A stretch of 64,000 bases of DNA from Daucus carota subsp. sativus (Eukaryota; Streptophyta; Magnoliopsida; Apiales; Apiaceae): positions 35,946,610 through 36,010,609 of the forward strand of contig NC_030382.2 of assembly GCF_001625215.2 (NCBI RefSeq), in the 5' to 3' direction. Below the pieces are notes generated by a model. It was not told the origin of the DNA. It made no database searches and saw only the letters and a program-made list of their open reading frames with translations. Both the position numbers and the translations under genes were made by a program. This document shows, piece after piece, positions 1-11,360 of this stretch; within the stretch, counting starts at the first letter, position 1, and each line of letters starts with the position of its first letter.

Positions 1-79
1 CACATTTTCGCTTCATTTATTTCCTTTCGATATTTTCTGTTTGAATATTTATGTTTGTACTTAAATCTGAATTTAATAG

Positions 80-253
<174 letters not shown>

Positions 254-1700
254 TGCAAGTCTTGAATTCTCCAATGTAGTTGAGGTAAGTATATTTGTAC
301 TGCTACAAGCTATTATGGTGAATTCTGGCCTCTGTTGCTTCTGGTCTCTTTTTTTAAAATAAAATTAATATTATTGGATTTAGGAGATTTCGTTAGAAAC
401 ACTGAAAATTTGTTTGATTTGTGAATCGATGTTACTAGATTAGGCGGCTGGGTCCTTCCATATTAGAAGATGTTCTTGTTTAAACCATGGCAAGTTTTCA
501 TCTGATGCCAACTGTGTATCTATCTACAGGACCGCCTTAACATCACAATTGTTGACATAATTAGTTAAAGCATACAGATTTATTTAACAATTGAGAGGCC
601 AGAATATTAATGCGAGGGAACCACATCCCATTTAATGGTCATAGAATTTACTACTATGCATGACTTTGTTGGATGTGTCTCTGATGTTGTGCTAGAAAAG
701 TATATTATATTTAATATTCAATTTTCAATATGTATGTGTGAATTACATAGGTTCACTTTTCTCCCCTATTTTCTGGTTCACATTGCTTTTGTATAGGCAC
801 TGTACTGTTAAAAGTTGGTGGAATATTTTTGTGTTTTTGAGTGTTCTAATATTAAGCTAATCAAGTAGGCTAATTATCATTTTTTGTGCAAATAGAAATT
901 TGGTTAGCTGTCAAGGTCAGTCACCATATCTAATTATGAGCAGTTTTCCCCTCCATAAATTTGGTTGCATATAAGAAGTAGTTAGCAAGCCTAAGAAAAT
1001 GGTGAGAGGCAAATGATCCTAGTTGGCTAGTTATGAGCAAACCCTGTATATCGGTGTGTTGCTTTGATAAAAATCTCTAAAATTTTTGAGATAGAAAGTA
1101 TTGTATATAGATCCTCACTAATTTTTCTACTAAATGCTAATAAAACACATACTCTATATGATTTTTCCTTTTTTTTTGTCATAAGACTATATATGATTTT
1201 TCCTTGAGCCGAGTTTATTACTGTCTTTTCCTTAAACCTCCTTGGTGTTGGCTGTCTGTTTCACAAATCTGCTTTTATTTGTCTTGATCTTTAGATATTA
1301 TATTAATTCCAAGGGGCATTGAATATTTAAGTTATGCTTGCAGGAATTTGCTAATTTACCCTACTCATTTTGCAGAATTCCTTGGTCTCCATTGAGTGTA
1401 CTTTGAAGATGCTGACGTCTAAGCTTTGTAACAGTTAAGCTGCAAGTGAAGCCATTATCCATTTAACTGGTAGACCTTTGTTGAAGGCACAATATGCCTT
1501 GTGAAGACATTTCAGGGATATCGTTTTCTCTTTTTTAACCAAGGCAAATTAATAACTTGGCTGGCTATTAGTCTCCAAGTATTATTTGTATTCTCATTCT
1601 GCAAATTTAAGATGACCATGTATATACATTGGATTTTGTAGAACTCTTGTTATAGATTGTCTGCAATAGTTGGTTAACTTTCTCCAGCCCATGCCCGTGC
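254..1700 (+). other. PP1 3' UTR with a probable intron, then downstream flank
   Basis: After the stop there is a strong donor (GAG/GTAAGT, GT at 285) and a plausible acceptor (TTTTGCAG ending at 1375), which would place a roughly 1.1 kb intron in the 3' UTR. Downstream is AT/T-rich UTR-like sequence. A 66-codon open frame at 1716-1916 shows no family signature and I do not regard it as a gene. Confidence 0.4.
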
Positions 1701-2675
1701 GATTGCTTATTTTTTGTGGTGACGGATGTCTTTTCTCTGTATTATTGCTTTCACCAGAAAATGGTACAGGGAGAGGTGAATTGTGGAGAAAACTCTCACG
1801 TTGCTAGGCCATATAATGGTCTGGTACCCAAGGTTATCTTAATTGTCAGAAGCTGGATAATTTTGTCATGTGATCTCTTTCACACTGTAGTTCCACATCG
1901 GAGAAGTCCAGTATGAGAATGTTGTCCATGTTGGGCTAAACTCAGCCGATCAAGGAATTATCTGGAGAAAACTTTTACAACATTATGTTATTTTAAAAAT
2001 TAAGAGTTTCTCCGAATCCTTGGCCAAATTTAGACTAATGATATCATAAATAAGAAATTATTTAATTTTCAAGTAATCCATATATTTATCTAAAAGTGTT
2101 GGGCATATTTGTCAGATGGTTATAGCATTTTCAAGTAACTTGTATATTTATTTTAGAATGGTTATAGCATTTTCAAGTAACTTGTATATCTACTTTAGAA
2201 TGGCTAAAGCATTTCCAAGTAGGTCAGATGATCGAACTAAATAGATCGTAAAACTAAAATGTCATATTATTTCGGATCAAAATCTATCATGGATTGATCT
2301 TTTTTCTCGAACAATACCTATATTATAAACCAAAAACAAATATTATAAATATAGTATATTATTATTATACATAATAATAAATTAAATTATGTGTAATCTT
2401 CATATAACTATCTAAAGGTGCAATAAATATAATCAATATTACGAAATTGATTAAATTTTTAGACAAAAGAAATGTATAGTTGGAGTAATGAAATTTTTTA
2501 TATAGCCTCAATGATTTTTTATTTGGTGTCAGTTCTCCAATTTTTGCTAGGGATTTTGAAGTGTTGGAAGATCATCTTATATTTGAGTAATGCTAAGCGT
2601 TTCATTTTCTTTCCATAATAATGTGACAAACAATTAGTTCGTTTGATTCGTAGATTAATATATAGTATAATGCGC

Positions 2676-2958
2676 ACTCCCTCCGTCCCACCCAATTGTT
2701 TACATTGGGTTTGAGCACGGAGGTTAAGAAATATGTATAAAGTAGTGAAAAAGAGGAAGAAAAGTGGGTGAAGTGGTGGGACCCATCGATTTTTAATATA
2801 TAAAACAAAGATAGTGGAGTAAAAGTAGTGTGAAAAGGAAGGAAAAGTGATAAAGTGGTGGGACCCATTAACTATTTTGGGAAAGTTTTGTAATGTAAAG
2901 AAATGGATGGGACGTCCAAAAGAAGTAACTGTAAAGAACCTGGTGGGACGGAGGGAGT
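2676..2958. mobile_element. Stowaway-like MITE
   Basis: Terminal inverted repeats ACTCCCTCCGTCCCACC and its complement GGTGGGACGGAGGGAGT bound about 283 bp. The right end is followed by TA, as expected for Tc1/mariner (Stowaway) target duplications; the left flank has lost one TA base. It has no coding capacity. Confidence 0.8.
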
Positions 2959-3007
2959 ATTATTTATCAAAAAGCTACTCTCTCTATTCCACTACAATAT
3001 TTTTCTA

Positions 3008-3205
3008 AACGGTTTTTCTATGGTGTGCCCAAGGGCACACACTAAGCACTAAAACTTATAAATTTGGAAGATTTTGATTGGCTTACACTCTTTAATAATG
3101 ATGACCCCCCTTGCATTTACAACAACCACACCAATCAAATCCCTTCAATTTTATAAATGTTAGTGCTTAGCATGTGCCCTTGGGCACACACTAGACAAAC
3201 CCTTT
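3008..3205. mobile_element. Short foldback MITE with a GTGTGCCCAAGGGCACAC end
   Basis: The arms TGTGCCCAAGGGCACA...AAGCACTAA and TTAGTGCTTAG...TGTGCCCTTGGGCACA face each other about 130 bp apart. Each arm carries an internal palindrome. The outer borders resemble GGTTTNTCTA. One arm of the same family recurs at 51055-51100. Confidence 0.65.
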
Positions 3206-3826
3206 TCTAAATAATGAGACATGCAAGTAGTTGTTTGATTTGTAGATAATACTCTTTCCATCTCATTTAATTTTATGCGTTCAATATTTGGCACGCATTT
3301 TAATACTTCTATAAAATATGGTTATGTAACTTAGTTTTAAGAATTTTTTTTCAAAATAAACTTTTATTCAGAAATTTTTTTAAAAAAATAAGTTGTAGAA
3401 TTATATTTTAAAGGAGCATCAAAGTGCCTGCCGCTCCCTCTTCGTATACAACTCAAAAACATATACACGGCGGAGTCTTGTATTGTTTATTAAGAAGTTA
3501 CTCCCTCCGCTCCACTTGTATTTATGTTCGAGGTATACTTTCTCGTAACGTTTATTAATTAATATTTATATATTTATCATATCAGATACATATATAGTGT
3601 ACAAAATTATCAGAAATCATCGGTTCGATACTGATATTATTACCGGAGAACAGTATGATGTGTGTATCATGCAGTACATAATGTACATTAGTTCATATTC
3701 TGCCTATGGTCATATTTCCAGGTTAAGACATGTACCATATCTCATCTTCAAACAAGTACATTCATAGTTCATCAACTGAAAAAGGGAATCCACAACGGAC
3801 GTTAGAGCAAGTCCAACAGTGTCTTA

Positions 3827-4413
3827 GGGCTCATTTGTTTATGACTTAACGCAGCTGAAGGACAAGTGTCTGAGCGCTTCTGTTTTGTTCAGGTTATTTG
3901 ACAAATTTTTCCCTACGATGAATCATTAATATATAGCTGAATCATACAGAATTAAAATTCTAAATGAATCACTCAGCTGACTAAGTGCTAGTATTATTGT
4001 TCAAGTACGTTAGTGATCACCAGAAGGAATGCTAGGTCTATATAATTTTAGAAGGAAAATTATATTCATTAGTTTGATGAATATTAATAATTCTTCTTAT
4101 TTATTAATATTTAAATTATTTAAGAGTAATATAATTAATGGTTTTTTGTTTTAAATTAATATTTAATTAACAGATACTATTAAATAAGATACTTTGAAAT
4201 CTTAATGTAAATAATTATCGTGAACCCAAATTATATACAACTTACAAGTTTGTTTTAGCAAAAACTTTAAAAAATAATAACAATTATGATAGTATATCAT
4301 TTTTATTTATCAAACAGTATTATTCATTCAGAATTCAGATGTCTCATTCATTCAGATTATTCAGATATATTAATCATTCATTTCAGATCTGTTCAGATTT
4401 GCCAAATGACTCC
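3827..4413. mobile_element. MITE nested inside the 3.8-5.5 kb array
   Basis: The ends are GGGCTCATTTG and CAAATGACTCC, flanked by TTA on both sides (3824-3826 and 4414-4416). Removing it restores continuity of the host arm, since the joined sequence matches the opposite arm at about 5370-5396. It is therefore younger than that arm. Confidence 0.75.
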
Positions 4414-4775
4414 TTAGTAGAAGCCCTATATATATAATAAAATATAATGTCCTAGTGATTTAGGACACTATACACATACATCGATTCCAACAATATGCCT
4501 TATCTTCATGTCTTAATATTAAAATATTAATATATTTGAATACAACAATATATAATCCAAGTATGAAAAGGTGTGAAAAGAGAGAGAAAGTGAATATTTT
4601 ATGGATTAAAATGGTTTAGGACAAGTGTGGTAGTGCCTTATAAGAGCAAGTCCAACAGTGTCCTATAATGATGTCCTAAGTTAAAATTTAAGGCATTTGA
4701 GATGAAGATGCGATCCAACAGTGTCCTAATGGTGCCTTAAAACACTAGGACACACTATATGTGCCTCATTTATAA

Positions 4776-5150
4776 GAGCAAGTCCAACAATGTCCTAGTT
4801 AGAACCCCAAATATAATATAAAATATGATGTCCTAGTGATTTAGGACATGGTTATGTAAGTTCAACTCCAACAATGTGCCTTATTTTCAATATATGTTTA
4901 ATATTTTATTATTAAAGTCTTCCTTTCATCATTAAAACACAATATAAAGTAGAGAGAGAAAGAGGGTGGATATAAAATTTTATATTAAAATATTGGATAG
5001 GGCAAGGAGAGAGGTGCCCTATTAATAGGGCTTGAAGAGATTGTCCTAGTGATATAAGGCATCACTAGGACACTCTTGGATCAACATTTTTCATCAAGTG
5101 CCTTAAATTATAACTTAAGACAAGTTATAGGGCTTCTCTTGGACTTGCTC
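4776..5150. mobile_element. Tourist-like MITE (block B)
   Basis: The ends are GAGCAAGTCCAACAATG and the inverted ...TTGGACTTGCTC, with TAA at 4773-4775 and 5151-5153. It is 375 bp and belongs to the same family as the element at 14037-14408. Confidence 0.75.
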
Positions 5151-5525
5151 TAAGGCACTACCACACTTGTCCTAAACCATTTTAATCCATAAAATATTCA
5201 CTTTCTCTCTCTTTTCACACCTTTTCATACTTGGATTATATATTGTTGTATTCAAATATATTAATATTTTAATATTAAGACATGAAGATAAGGCATATTG
5301 TTGGAATCGATGTATGTGTATAGTGTCCTAAATCACTAGGACATTATATTTTATTATATATATAGGGCTTCTACTAAGACACTGTTGGACTTGCTCTAAA
5401 TGAGGCACATATAGTGTGTCCTAGTGTTTTAAGGCACCATTAGGACACTGTTGGATCGCATCTTCATCTCAAATGCCTTAAATTTTAACTTAGGACATCA
5501 TTATAGGACACTGTTGGACTTGCTC

Positions 5526-6350
5526 TTAACAACTAAGCATTTTCCGCCTGGGATTTGGATCTTTTGAAATTTCTATTTCAATGCAGTTGCTGTTTTTTCT
5601 TAAAATTTGAACCACTGTCGTAAATTTGAGATATCAACAAAAGTCTAATTCAATGACCCTGTCTTAATTTTTACAAATTCCAAATTTATATTAAATTTGT
5701 GATATGAACCAAAAGCTACAATATTTTTGGCACTTTCTTACTTCTAATATATTCCAAGAATCACATGAATTATGATTCTATATATATCTTATATAGTTAG
5801 TTGAATAGTAAGAGTCATGAGATGATAAAAATGGCACCTTCACATGTGATTATGTGAACCTCTTTCGTTCTTTAGTTTCACCATGGAACTTAATAAATTA
5901 TTTAAATAATTTTTATACGGGAATTAAAACTGCAAATGTATGAGAAATGTCGAGAAAATTTGTTTTCAATTAGCTAAAGGAAAATCATTTTCCTCAAAGT
6001 TTATGATGATAGTGAAATGAAAGATAGTAAATACTTCTGTAAATGTTTTTTCACAAAAATATTAAATATTAGAAATTATTTCAAATTTAATCTAATATTT
6101 GATGGATTAATGTAATGACAAGAGTGTACAATTAATCTTACCAATAGAGTACTAAATACTGGCAGTACTTAATAGCGGTTGATAGGTTGATAGAGAGTGA
6201 GGTTGTTAAACATACTACTAATGTTGCTAATACTAAAAATTAATTGCATAATTTTAATGCTCTGCTTCGAATTAGATTAGGCAGTATTCTTAAAACTATT
6301 CCACTTTGAAAAGAACGTATAACAAATAGTTTGATGTGACCTCCCAAATC
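5526..6350. other. Intergenic, nothing recognised
   Basis: AT-rich sequence between the MITE array and the repeat-protein promoter. I see no gene, RNA or clear repeat here. Confidence 0.5.
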
Positions 6351-6353
6351 ACA

Positions 6354-6363
6354 CTATAAATAA
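6354..6363 (+). promoter_or_regulatory. TATA box of the repeat-built secreted protein gene
   Basis: CTATAAATAA lies about 110 bp upstream of the ATG at 6464, which leaves a 5' UTR of about 75-80 nt. Confidence 0.6.
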
Positions 6364-6463
6364 GTGAGGTTGGAGAGGATTAGAATCATAATTCAACTGA
6401 TTTTGTGTGTTTTTTCTCTTCGTTTTCTAGTACCAAGTGACTAGGTTTTGAGCTATCTGCAGA

Positions 6464-7090
6464 ATGAAGTTATACATGAAGATGTTGTTTTTGATGCTGG
6501 TGGCTTTATGCACCACTACAATCCCAACCGGGCATGCACGCCCCCTGGAAAAATACACACTGTATGGTGTTTCCTCCATGCCTGAAGCAAGTCTCCGACG
6601 TCTCTCTGTCTCTTCCGGGCCTAAAGGGCCTAAAACAAGTCCCGTACATGTCTCTGTCGCTTCTGAGCCTAAAGGGCCTATGGGACCTAAAGCAAGTTCC
6701 GTACATGTCGCTTCTGAGCCTAAAGGGCCTATGGGACCTAAAGCAAGTCCCGTACATGTCTCTGTCTCTTCCGAGTCTATAAAAAGACCCTCGAGTGCTG
6801 CGCCTGACACAAGTCCCGAACATGTCGCTTCTGAGCCTATGGCAAACCCCCTGGGTGATGCGCCTGACACAAGTCCCGAACATGTCTCTTCTGAGTCTAC
6901 AACAAGACCTATTGCTCCTAAAGCAAGTGCAAAGCGTGTTTTCTCAGTGGCCAAAGGAGGTCCTGCACATGTCTTCCTCGGGCCTAAATCAGGTCCCATG
7001 GATGTTGAACATACCGCTGCTGAGCCTGATCCAGACCACCTTCATTCTGTGCACACGGCTTCTGAACCTGCTCCGGGCCATCTTTATTAA
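6464..7090 (+). CDS. Secreted tandem-repeat protein, possible peptide precursor (unrecognised)
   Basis: Single-exon gene for 208 residues. Residues 1-25 are a clear signal peptide (basic start, hydrophobic core MLFLMLVALC, then GHA/RP as the likely cleavage site). The rest is built from about nine tandem units of 14-20 residues. Most open SEP or SES, then a GPKGP or related Pro/Gly stretch, then a TSPVHV, ASPVHV or TSPEHV core. The last units degrade to SEPDPDHLHS and SEPAPGHLY at the C-terminus. Two central units are nearly identical in DNA, so expansion is recent. It has no cysteines in the mature part, no membrane span and no known enzymatic domain. This layout suits a precursor of repeated small peptides or a Pro-rich apoplastic protein. 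The GPxxGP and GH features loosely recall PIP/CEP-type hormones, but no unit matches their consensus. The TATA box and leader support expression; the function is unknown. Confidence 0.7.
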   Translation: MKLYMKMLFLMLVALCTTTIPTGHARPLEKYTLYGVSSMPEASLRRLSVSSGPKGPKTSPVHVSVASEPKGPMGPKASSVHVASEPKGPMGPKASPVHVSVSSESIKRPSSAAPDTSPEHVASEPMANPLGDAPDTSPEHVSSESTTRPIAPKASAKRVFSVAKGGPAHVFLGPKSGPMDVEHTAAEPDPDHLHSVHTASEPAPGHLY

Positions 7091-7612
7091 ACCTTAGGTA
7101 AATTAAGGTCGCCATAGGGCTAGGTGATCTTACTTATTATGTGTACACGAGCAGGTAGATGAAGTGAGTCCTGATATATCTCCTGTTAGAGTGTTCATCT
7201 ATCTACTGAAATAATGTTGTTGATCAACTATATATATCATCTTCTACTAAGTGCTCACATATGTTATATGCACACACATTATGTGCACGTTGTTCAGGTG
7301 TTATATCTGGTTCCTCTGAGGAGTAGGAGGGCAAATAGGAACAGATGGATTAAAATATTATGAGGCGGAATCTGATTTATTCAGGCCAAGTGTCCTTGAA
7401 ACTGAGATTGCAAATCTTAAGATCATAGGATATTTAATTAGATTGCAACTCTCACTATTCAAGTTACGAATACTAAGCACTCAGAAGTCAGAAGGACACT
7501 TTGAAGTAAAACAGTGTCTTATTATATATGGTTTCAGTAATCAACTTAAGCAAATCAAAATAATGAGGCCTGGAGTAACCTACTAACACTCTTTTAAACT
7601 ATAAAAATGTAT

Positions 7613-8231
7613 TTAAACTGCAATGACTAAGAAAATTGCTAGAGCGACTGCCATTATGGATTGGAATGAGGCAAGGGCAATCCCATTTGCTGATCCTGTA
7701 GCAGGTAAATCTTGAGTAGGGGCTCCAAGGCTTCGTGAAGGAGCAACGCTTGGAGACATAACTGCAGGGTTCACTACAATGAGCAATTTTTGACCCCCAG
7801 CCGCACAATGTTGGCCTACACCACAAATGTACCACTTTCTCCCTGGAGTTGCAAGAACAATCGTGTCATTGCCTGTAATTAGAGCTTCGGATAATGCAGG
7901 TTTGATGCAATTCTGAAATCCAGTTCCATTAACCTTGAACACATTGTGAACTCCCACTGGATATCTGAATACTGCACATTTTGAGGAGACGGAACATATA
8001 TATGTTTCACGACTACAAAAATAAAATAAAATAGCATTCTACGGTCTTGAACAAAAGTAGAACTGAAAACGTACCAAGTTTGTCGCCAACATAAAACTCC
8101 TTATCCTGTGCCCATGCCTGATAATCAAAGTTAATAGTCCAGCCTTTGTTATCTCCAACCATGAAGTCCTTGGCAGAGATGACGCTGAAAAAAGCAACAG
8201 CGACCAAGATGATAGCAGAATTGGAAACCAT
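7613..8231 (-). CDS. Stellacyanin-like phytocyanin (blue copper, probably GPI-anchored)
   Basis: Two exons, 8231-8075 and 7971-7613, join through a GTACGT donor and a TGTGCAG acceptor to give 171 residues. The join reads GDKL/VFRYPVGVHNVFKV, the invariant phytocyanin border. A signal peptide covers residues 1-20. The type-1 copper ligands are all visible: His61 (GVHNV), Cys102 (YICGVG), His107 and Gln113 (GGQKL). Gln in the axial place marks the stellacyanin type. Cys74 and Cys108 would form the conserved disulphide. A Ser/Pro-rich linker and a hydrophobic C-terminus suggest a GPI anchor, so it should act in electron transfer or redox signalling at the cell surface. I chose the ATG at 8231 because an upstream in-frame ATG at 8267 would put 12 extra residues before the signal peptide. 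An early-nodulin-like label is less likely because the copper site is complete. Confidence 0.9.
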
Positions 8232-8964
8232 TCCGATATTAAGTAAGAATATATACTGCTTAGGCAAAAATTTGCAAGATAGGCTGTGAGTTGTAGTGGT
8301 GAAAGATAGAAGATGAATTGTGCTTCTTATAATTTTCGCTTTAGTTAAAATCTTCCGTATTGCAGTATGAAGTTAAAACATAGAACAAACAGCATTAAAC
8401 TAAACTTCAGAAGCCGGCTCTGGCCGATTGTTTAGAGTTAACTTACTTCAAAGAGCCGAATGTTTAAGAGTTATCAACATTTTATATTTGTAACTAAAGC
8501 CGTACTACTTCTAATATTTGTAGAGAAATAAGCGTTCACAGTCCTCGTGCTAAAGATTTCAAACTAGTATATATCATTTCATAATATTGAAATTATGATG
8601 AAGTTAGTAGCTACGGTTACAGCATATGATTAGTAAAATTCAGCAAGGATTGATCTGATAGTAAGCATTTTAGGCTTTGTCTTATGAACGCAACGACTTT
8701 TGGCCGCGGAGCCAAGTACTACTGGAAACAAATTATACACAATTCCGAATTCAGCTTCAGTATTAACCTTCAAGTGATTCTAAACTTAAATTCATATTAC
8801 GTAGATATATGAAACTGCAGAAATCAAAATACATTGATACATATGTACTGGCACTAGAACAATGTATTGGTGCAAGGAAAGAAAGAAAATCAGACAAAGT
8901 GATGAGCATGCCAGGTTTGAAAGTTTCTCACGGAGAAATATGTACTGGGTGCTAATTAGCAATT
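8232..8964. other. Intergenic between phytocyanin and U1
   Basis: A TTATAA-like element near 8325-8330 may serve the phytocyanin promoter on the minus strand. Otherwise I see no gene or clear repeat. Confidence 0.4.
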
Positions 8965-8975
8965 GTCCCACATCG
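8965..8975 (+). promoter_or_regulatory. snRNA upstream sequence element (USE) of U1
   Basis: GTCCCACATCG matches the plant USE consensus RTCCCACATCG exactly, about 65-75 bp before the U1 start. A TATA-like TGTATAAC lies at about 9006-9013, roughly 30 bp downstream. That four-turn spacing is the known signature of Pol II snRNA genes in plants. Confidence 0.85.
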
Positions 8976-9039
8976 AGAAAATAAGAGACTAAAGTATTTC
9001 GTATGTGTATAACTAGAGGCGTAGTGCCCAGCATTCAAA

Positions 9040-9200
9040 TTACTTACCTGGATGGGGTCAATGGGCGATCAAAAAGGCTCATGGCCTAGGTCAGTGACCT
9101 CCATTGCACTGAGGAGGGGCCCTGGTCTAAGATCTACCCAAGTGGTGGAGTCTACATCATAATTTGTGATAGGTGGTCTTGCGTTCGCGCAGACCACGCC
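9040..9200 (+). ncRNA. U1: U1 spliceosomal snRNA
   Basis: The 5' end TACTTACCTGG is the 5'-splice-site pairing region. It is followed by the conserved loop I region GGGGTCAATGGG, stem-loop II (CTCCATTGCACT), the Sm site CATAATTTGTG near 9150-9170 and a GC-rich final stem around GCGTTCGCGC. Length is about 160 nt, normal for U1. A plant 3'-end box (CA-N5-AGTCAAA) follows at about 9199-9213. Promoter elements sit at the Pol II spacing. The base before TACTTACC is T where ATACTTACC is usual, so the exact 5' end is uncertain by a base. Everything visible suggests an intact, expressible gene. Confidence 0.95.
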
Positions 9201-9213
9201 AATTCTAGTCAAA

Positions 9214-10132
9214 GATTTTATAAATATTTACCCTTCTTAAAAAGTTTGCAAAAGGTTGCATTTAGTTATCGCAGATTCGCAGTAAATTGGTTAAAAAAAG
9301 TCAAAAGATTTTGCAATTTTTTTTAAATTTTTAAATTTAGAAGTATCTCTGCAAAAAATTAAAATGAGTATAATTTTTCTAAAAAACCTTAGCAAAATAT
9401 GTTTTTATTGTAGAACCCAACTAACCTGAGATTCGGTAAAAATATAAACCGACACAGGAAGCAAACCTTTGAAAAACATTTAGGACTTGGGACTTTTCTT
9501 ATCAGGACACTGTAATCATATATTAGTAACTTCAGTATCTTAAATTAAATAGTTAGTTTAGATTTGATATATCCTTTTACAGAATCATACTTGTATTTGT
9601 ATATCAAGAAGCAATATATTCAAGCACTTGTATTTTTCTTTTTGATAATTAAACACTCTTGTTTTATCTTTGACAAGATTCGAACATTCGACATCTCGTA
9701 AATAAAGCGAGTGAGATATCATTGACTTGACTGTAAAAAGAGTGGAGATCTCATTGCATTATAAATCGTTCAAAGACTCACCGGGAATGATGAATAAAGA
9801 AGCATGTTCTTTCCCACCCGTAGTTGAATTAATTGGAAACAGTTGGATTTCCACAAGTTGGAACAAGTCATAAATCAATTGGGTGTGTGCTTATGAAAAC
9901 AATAGTTGGGTTCCATAAATTTGAATTCTGATAATCTACTTGTGTACTTTCTCATATCATAGTACATAATAGACAATTGGACATGCAATAAAATCTTAAG
10001 TTTCGTAGTAGTATAAACTTCTATTAACTAAAATATGGTATGTAAGAAAGGATTAAATGAGACATAACCGGAGAAAGAGAAGAATCAACTGCCTTCTCCA
10101 GAGTAAAATATTTTGTATATGCTAAACTTAGA
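9214..10132. other. U1-U2 spacer
   Basis: AT-rich spacer of about 0.9 kb without a recognisable gene. A piece near 9660-9715 (GAGTGAGATATCATTGA) recurs with variation near 12290-12380, so both are probably scraps of one dispersed repeat. Confidence 0.4.
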
Positions 10133-10143
10133 GTACCACATCG
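10133..10143 (+). promoter_or_regulatory. snRNA USE of U2
   Basis: GTACCACATCG differs from the USE consensus RTCCCACATCG at one base. TATA-like TTTATAAC is at 10176-10183, again at the longer Pol II spacing and about 30 bp before the U2 start. Confidence 0.8.
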
Positions 10144-10207
10144 AGATATTTGTGTAAGAGGTACAATGGTTGAGCTTTATAACCACAATCACACCAATAG
10201 ATTGAGC

Positions 10208-10403
10208 ATACCTTTCTCGGCCTTTTGGCTAAGATCAAGTGTAGTATCTGTTCTTATCAGTTTAATATCTGATATGTGGGCCATTGGCTCACACGATATT
10301 AAATTTATTTTTTGAGGGGGAAGTCCTGTCACAATAGCTTGCTATTGGGGGCTTCGCGAGTCGCCTTGGCGTTGCACTACAGCCCTGGCCTGGCTCACCC
10401 CAC
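10208..10403 (+). ncRNA. U2: U2 spliceosomal snRNA
   Basis: It begins ATACCTTTCTCGGCC and continues through the branch-site pairing GTGTAGTATCTG, the stem IIa/IIc region (TTAATATCTGATATGTGG) and the Sm site in ATTTATTTTTTGAG. It ends with stem-loops III and IV, finishing near CTGGCTCACCCC. The length of about 196 nt is standard. A weak 3'-box-like stretch (CAAATCATAATGAAA) follows. No disabling change is visible in the conserved 5' domain. Confidence 0.96.
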
Positions 10404-10515
10404 CAAATCATAATGAAACTTTTTTATTGTTCAGTCTAGTCCTTCTCTAGTTTTTAGGCTCGAAGTGATGTATGCAAAAAAAAAATAAGTGGTTCCAATC
10501 TTGGTTACGTATAAC

Positions 10516-11088
10516 CAGTGTTCTAAAAGTCGGGGATTAATCGCCGATTAATCGTTGTTCGGTCGGCCACCGTCTCGATTAAGCGTTAATCGGTGAAAAA
10601 ATCGTTTTTTCTGAAAATCAATCGGTCAAAAGTCGGGATTAATCGGAAAAAATCGGTCAAAAATCGGTGAATTTAAAAAAATTTAAAAAAAACGAAAATT
10701 TTTTAAAATTTTAAATTTAATTTTAAATAAAATAAAAGGCACAGAAAGACAAAACACATAAATTTTAAATTTGTTTTTATTACGTTTCACTCTTTTAATA
10801 TTAACTTCCAAACTCTAATTACTTAAATTTGCAATATATATTTCTTAGCAGATTGAATCAAATATATGAGATGACTAGGCTTGTATATGTATATAAAGGC
10901 ATGTTTTGGGTTATAAAAAATCATTACTCTATTGATTTTATATGATTATAAATTTATAATATATATAATTTTATAAATATATATATATAATTTAAAAATA
11001 ATATTAAATTGATTACGATTAATGATCCGATTAATCGCTGGACGGTGCCCTCACCGACTAAGTCCGATTCCCGCTTTTTACAACACTG
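10516..11088. mobile_element. Non-autonomous hAT element, 573 bp
   Basis: The ends are CAGTGTTCTAAAAGTCG and the inverted GCTTTTTACAACACTG. A perfect 8-bp target duplication CGTATAAC lies at 10508-10515 and 11089-11096, diagnostic of hAT. Subterminal repeats of GATTAATCG are visible at both ends. It has no coding region and sits between U2 and U6. Confidence 0.9.
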
Positions 11089-11360
11089 CGTATAACTAGT
11101 AAAATAACCTGTCTTGATCACTAGTAAAAAAAGAACAGCTAACAGAAATCAATTATGAGTGAAGACCAGTATTTTCCCGGCTTCTATGCGAAAAGGGTTT
11201 TGCTTCTAACAGAAAAAATACATTGATGACCCATTCAATCAAACAACCGTCTTTATATTATTAATACAGTAATATGATGTTAGTTATAAAGGAAAGATAA
11301 TTAAATGACAATTGTGGTAACCTGAGGATAAAAGACGATAGTATTTCACCAATGTCGCAC

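Larger units (their letters stand above)
3805..5525. mobile_element. Composite Tourist/Harbinger-like MITE array with interleaved inverted arms
   Basis: The array begins GAGCAAGTCCAACAGTGTC and ends GACACTGTTGGACTTGCTC, flanked by TTA on both sides (3802-3804, 5526-5528). It consists of blocks C (3805-4640), A (4644-4772), B (4776-5150), C' (5151-5396, reverse of C) and A' (5397-5525, reverse of A). B is a complete related MITE with TAA duplications. C is interrupted at 3827-4413 by another MITE. The order C-A-B-C'-A' is interleaved and not simply nested. There is no transposase. Confidence 0.75.

Noticed and set aside
6427-6999. Long antisense open frames over the repeat-protein gene
   Set aside because: They mirror the repeats of the plus-strand gene; only the plus strand has a signal peptide, a TATA box and a sensible start.
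8792-9034. 80-codon minus-strand frame
   Set aside because: It overlaps the U1 promoter elements and has no family features.
9600-9740. Possible tRNA-derived SINE (TTCGAACATTCGAC)
   Set aside because: It resembles a B box, but no matching A box, cloverleaf or poly-A/T tail was found.
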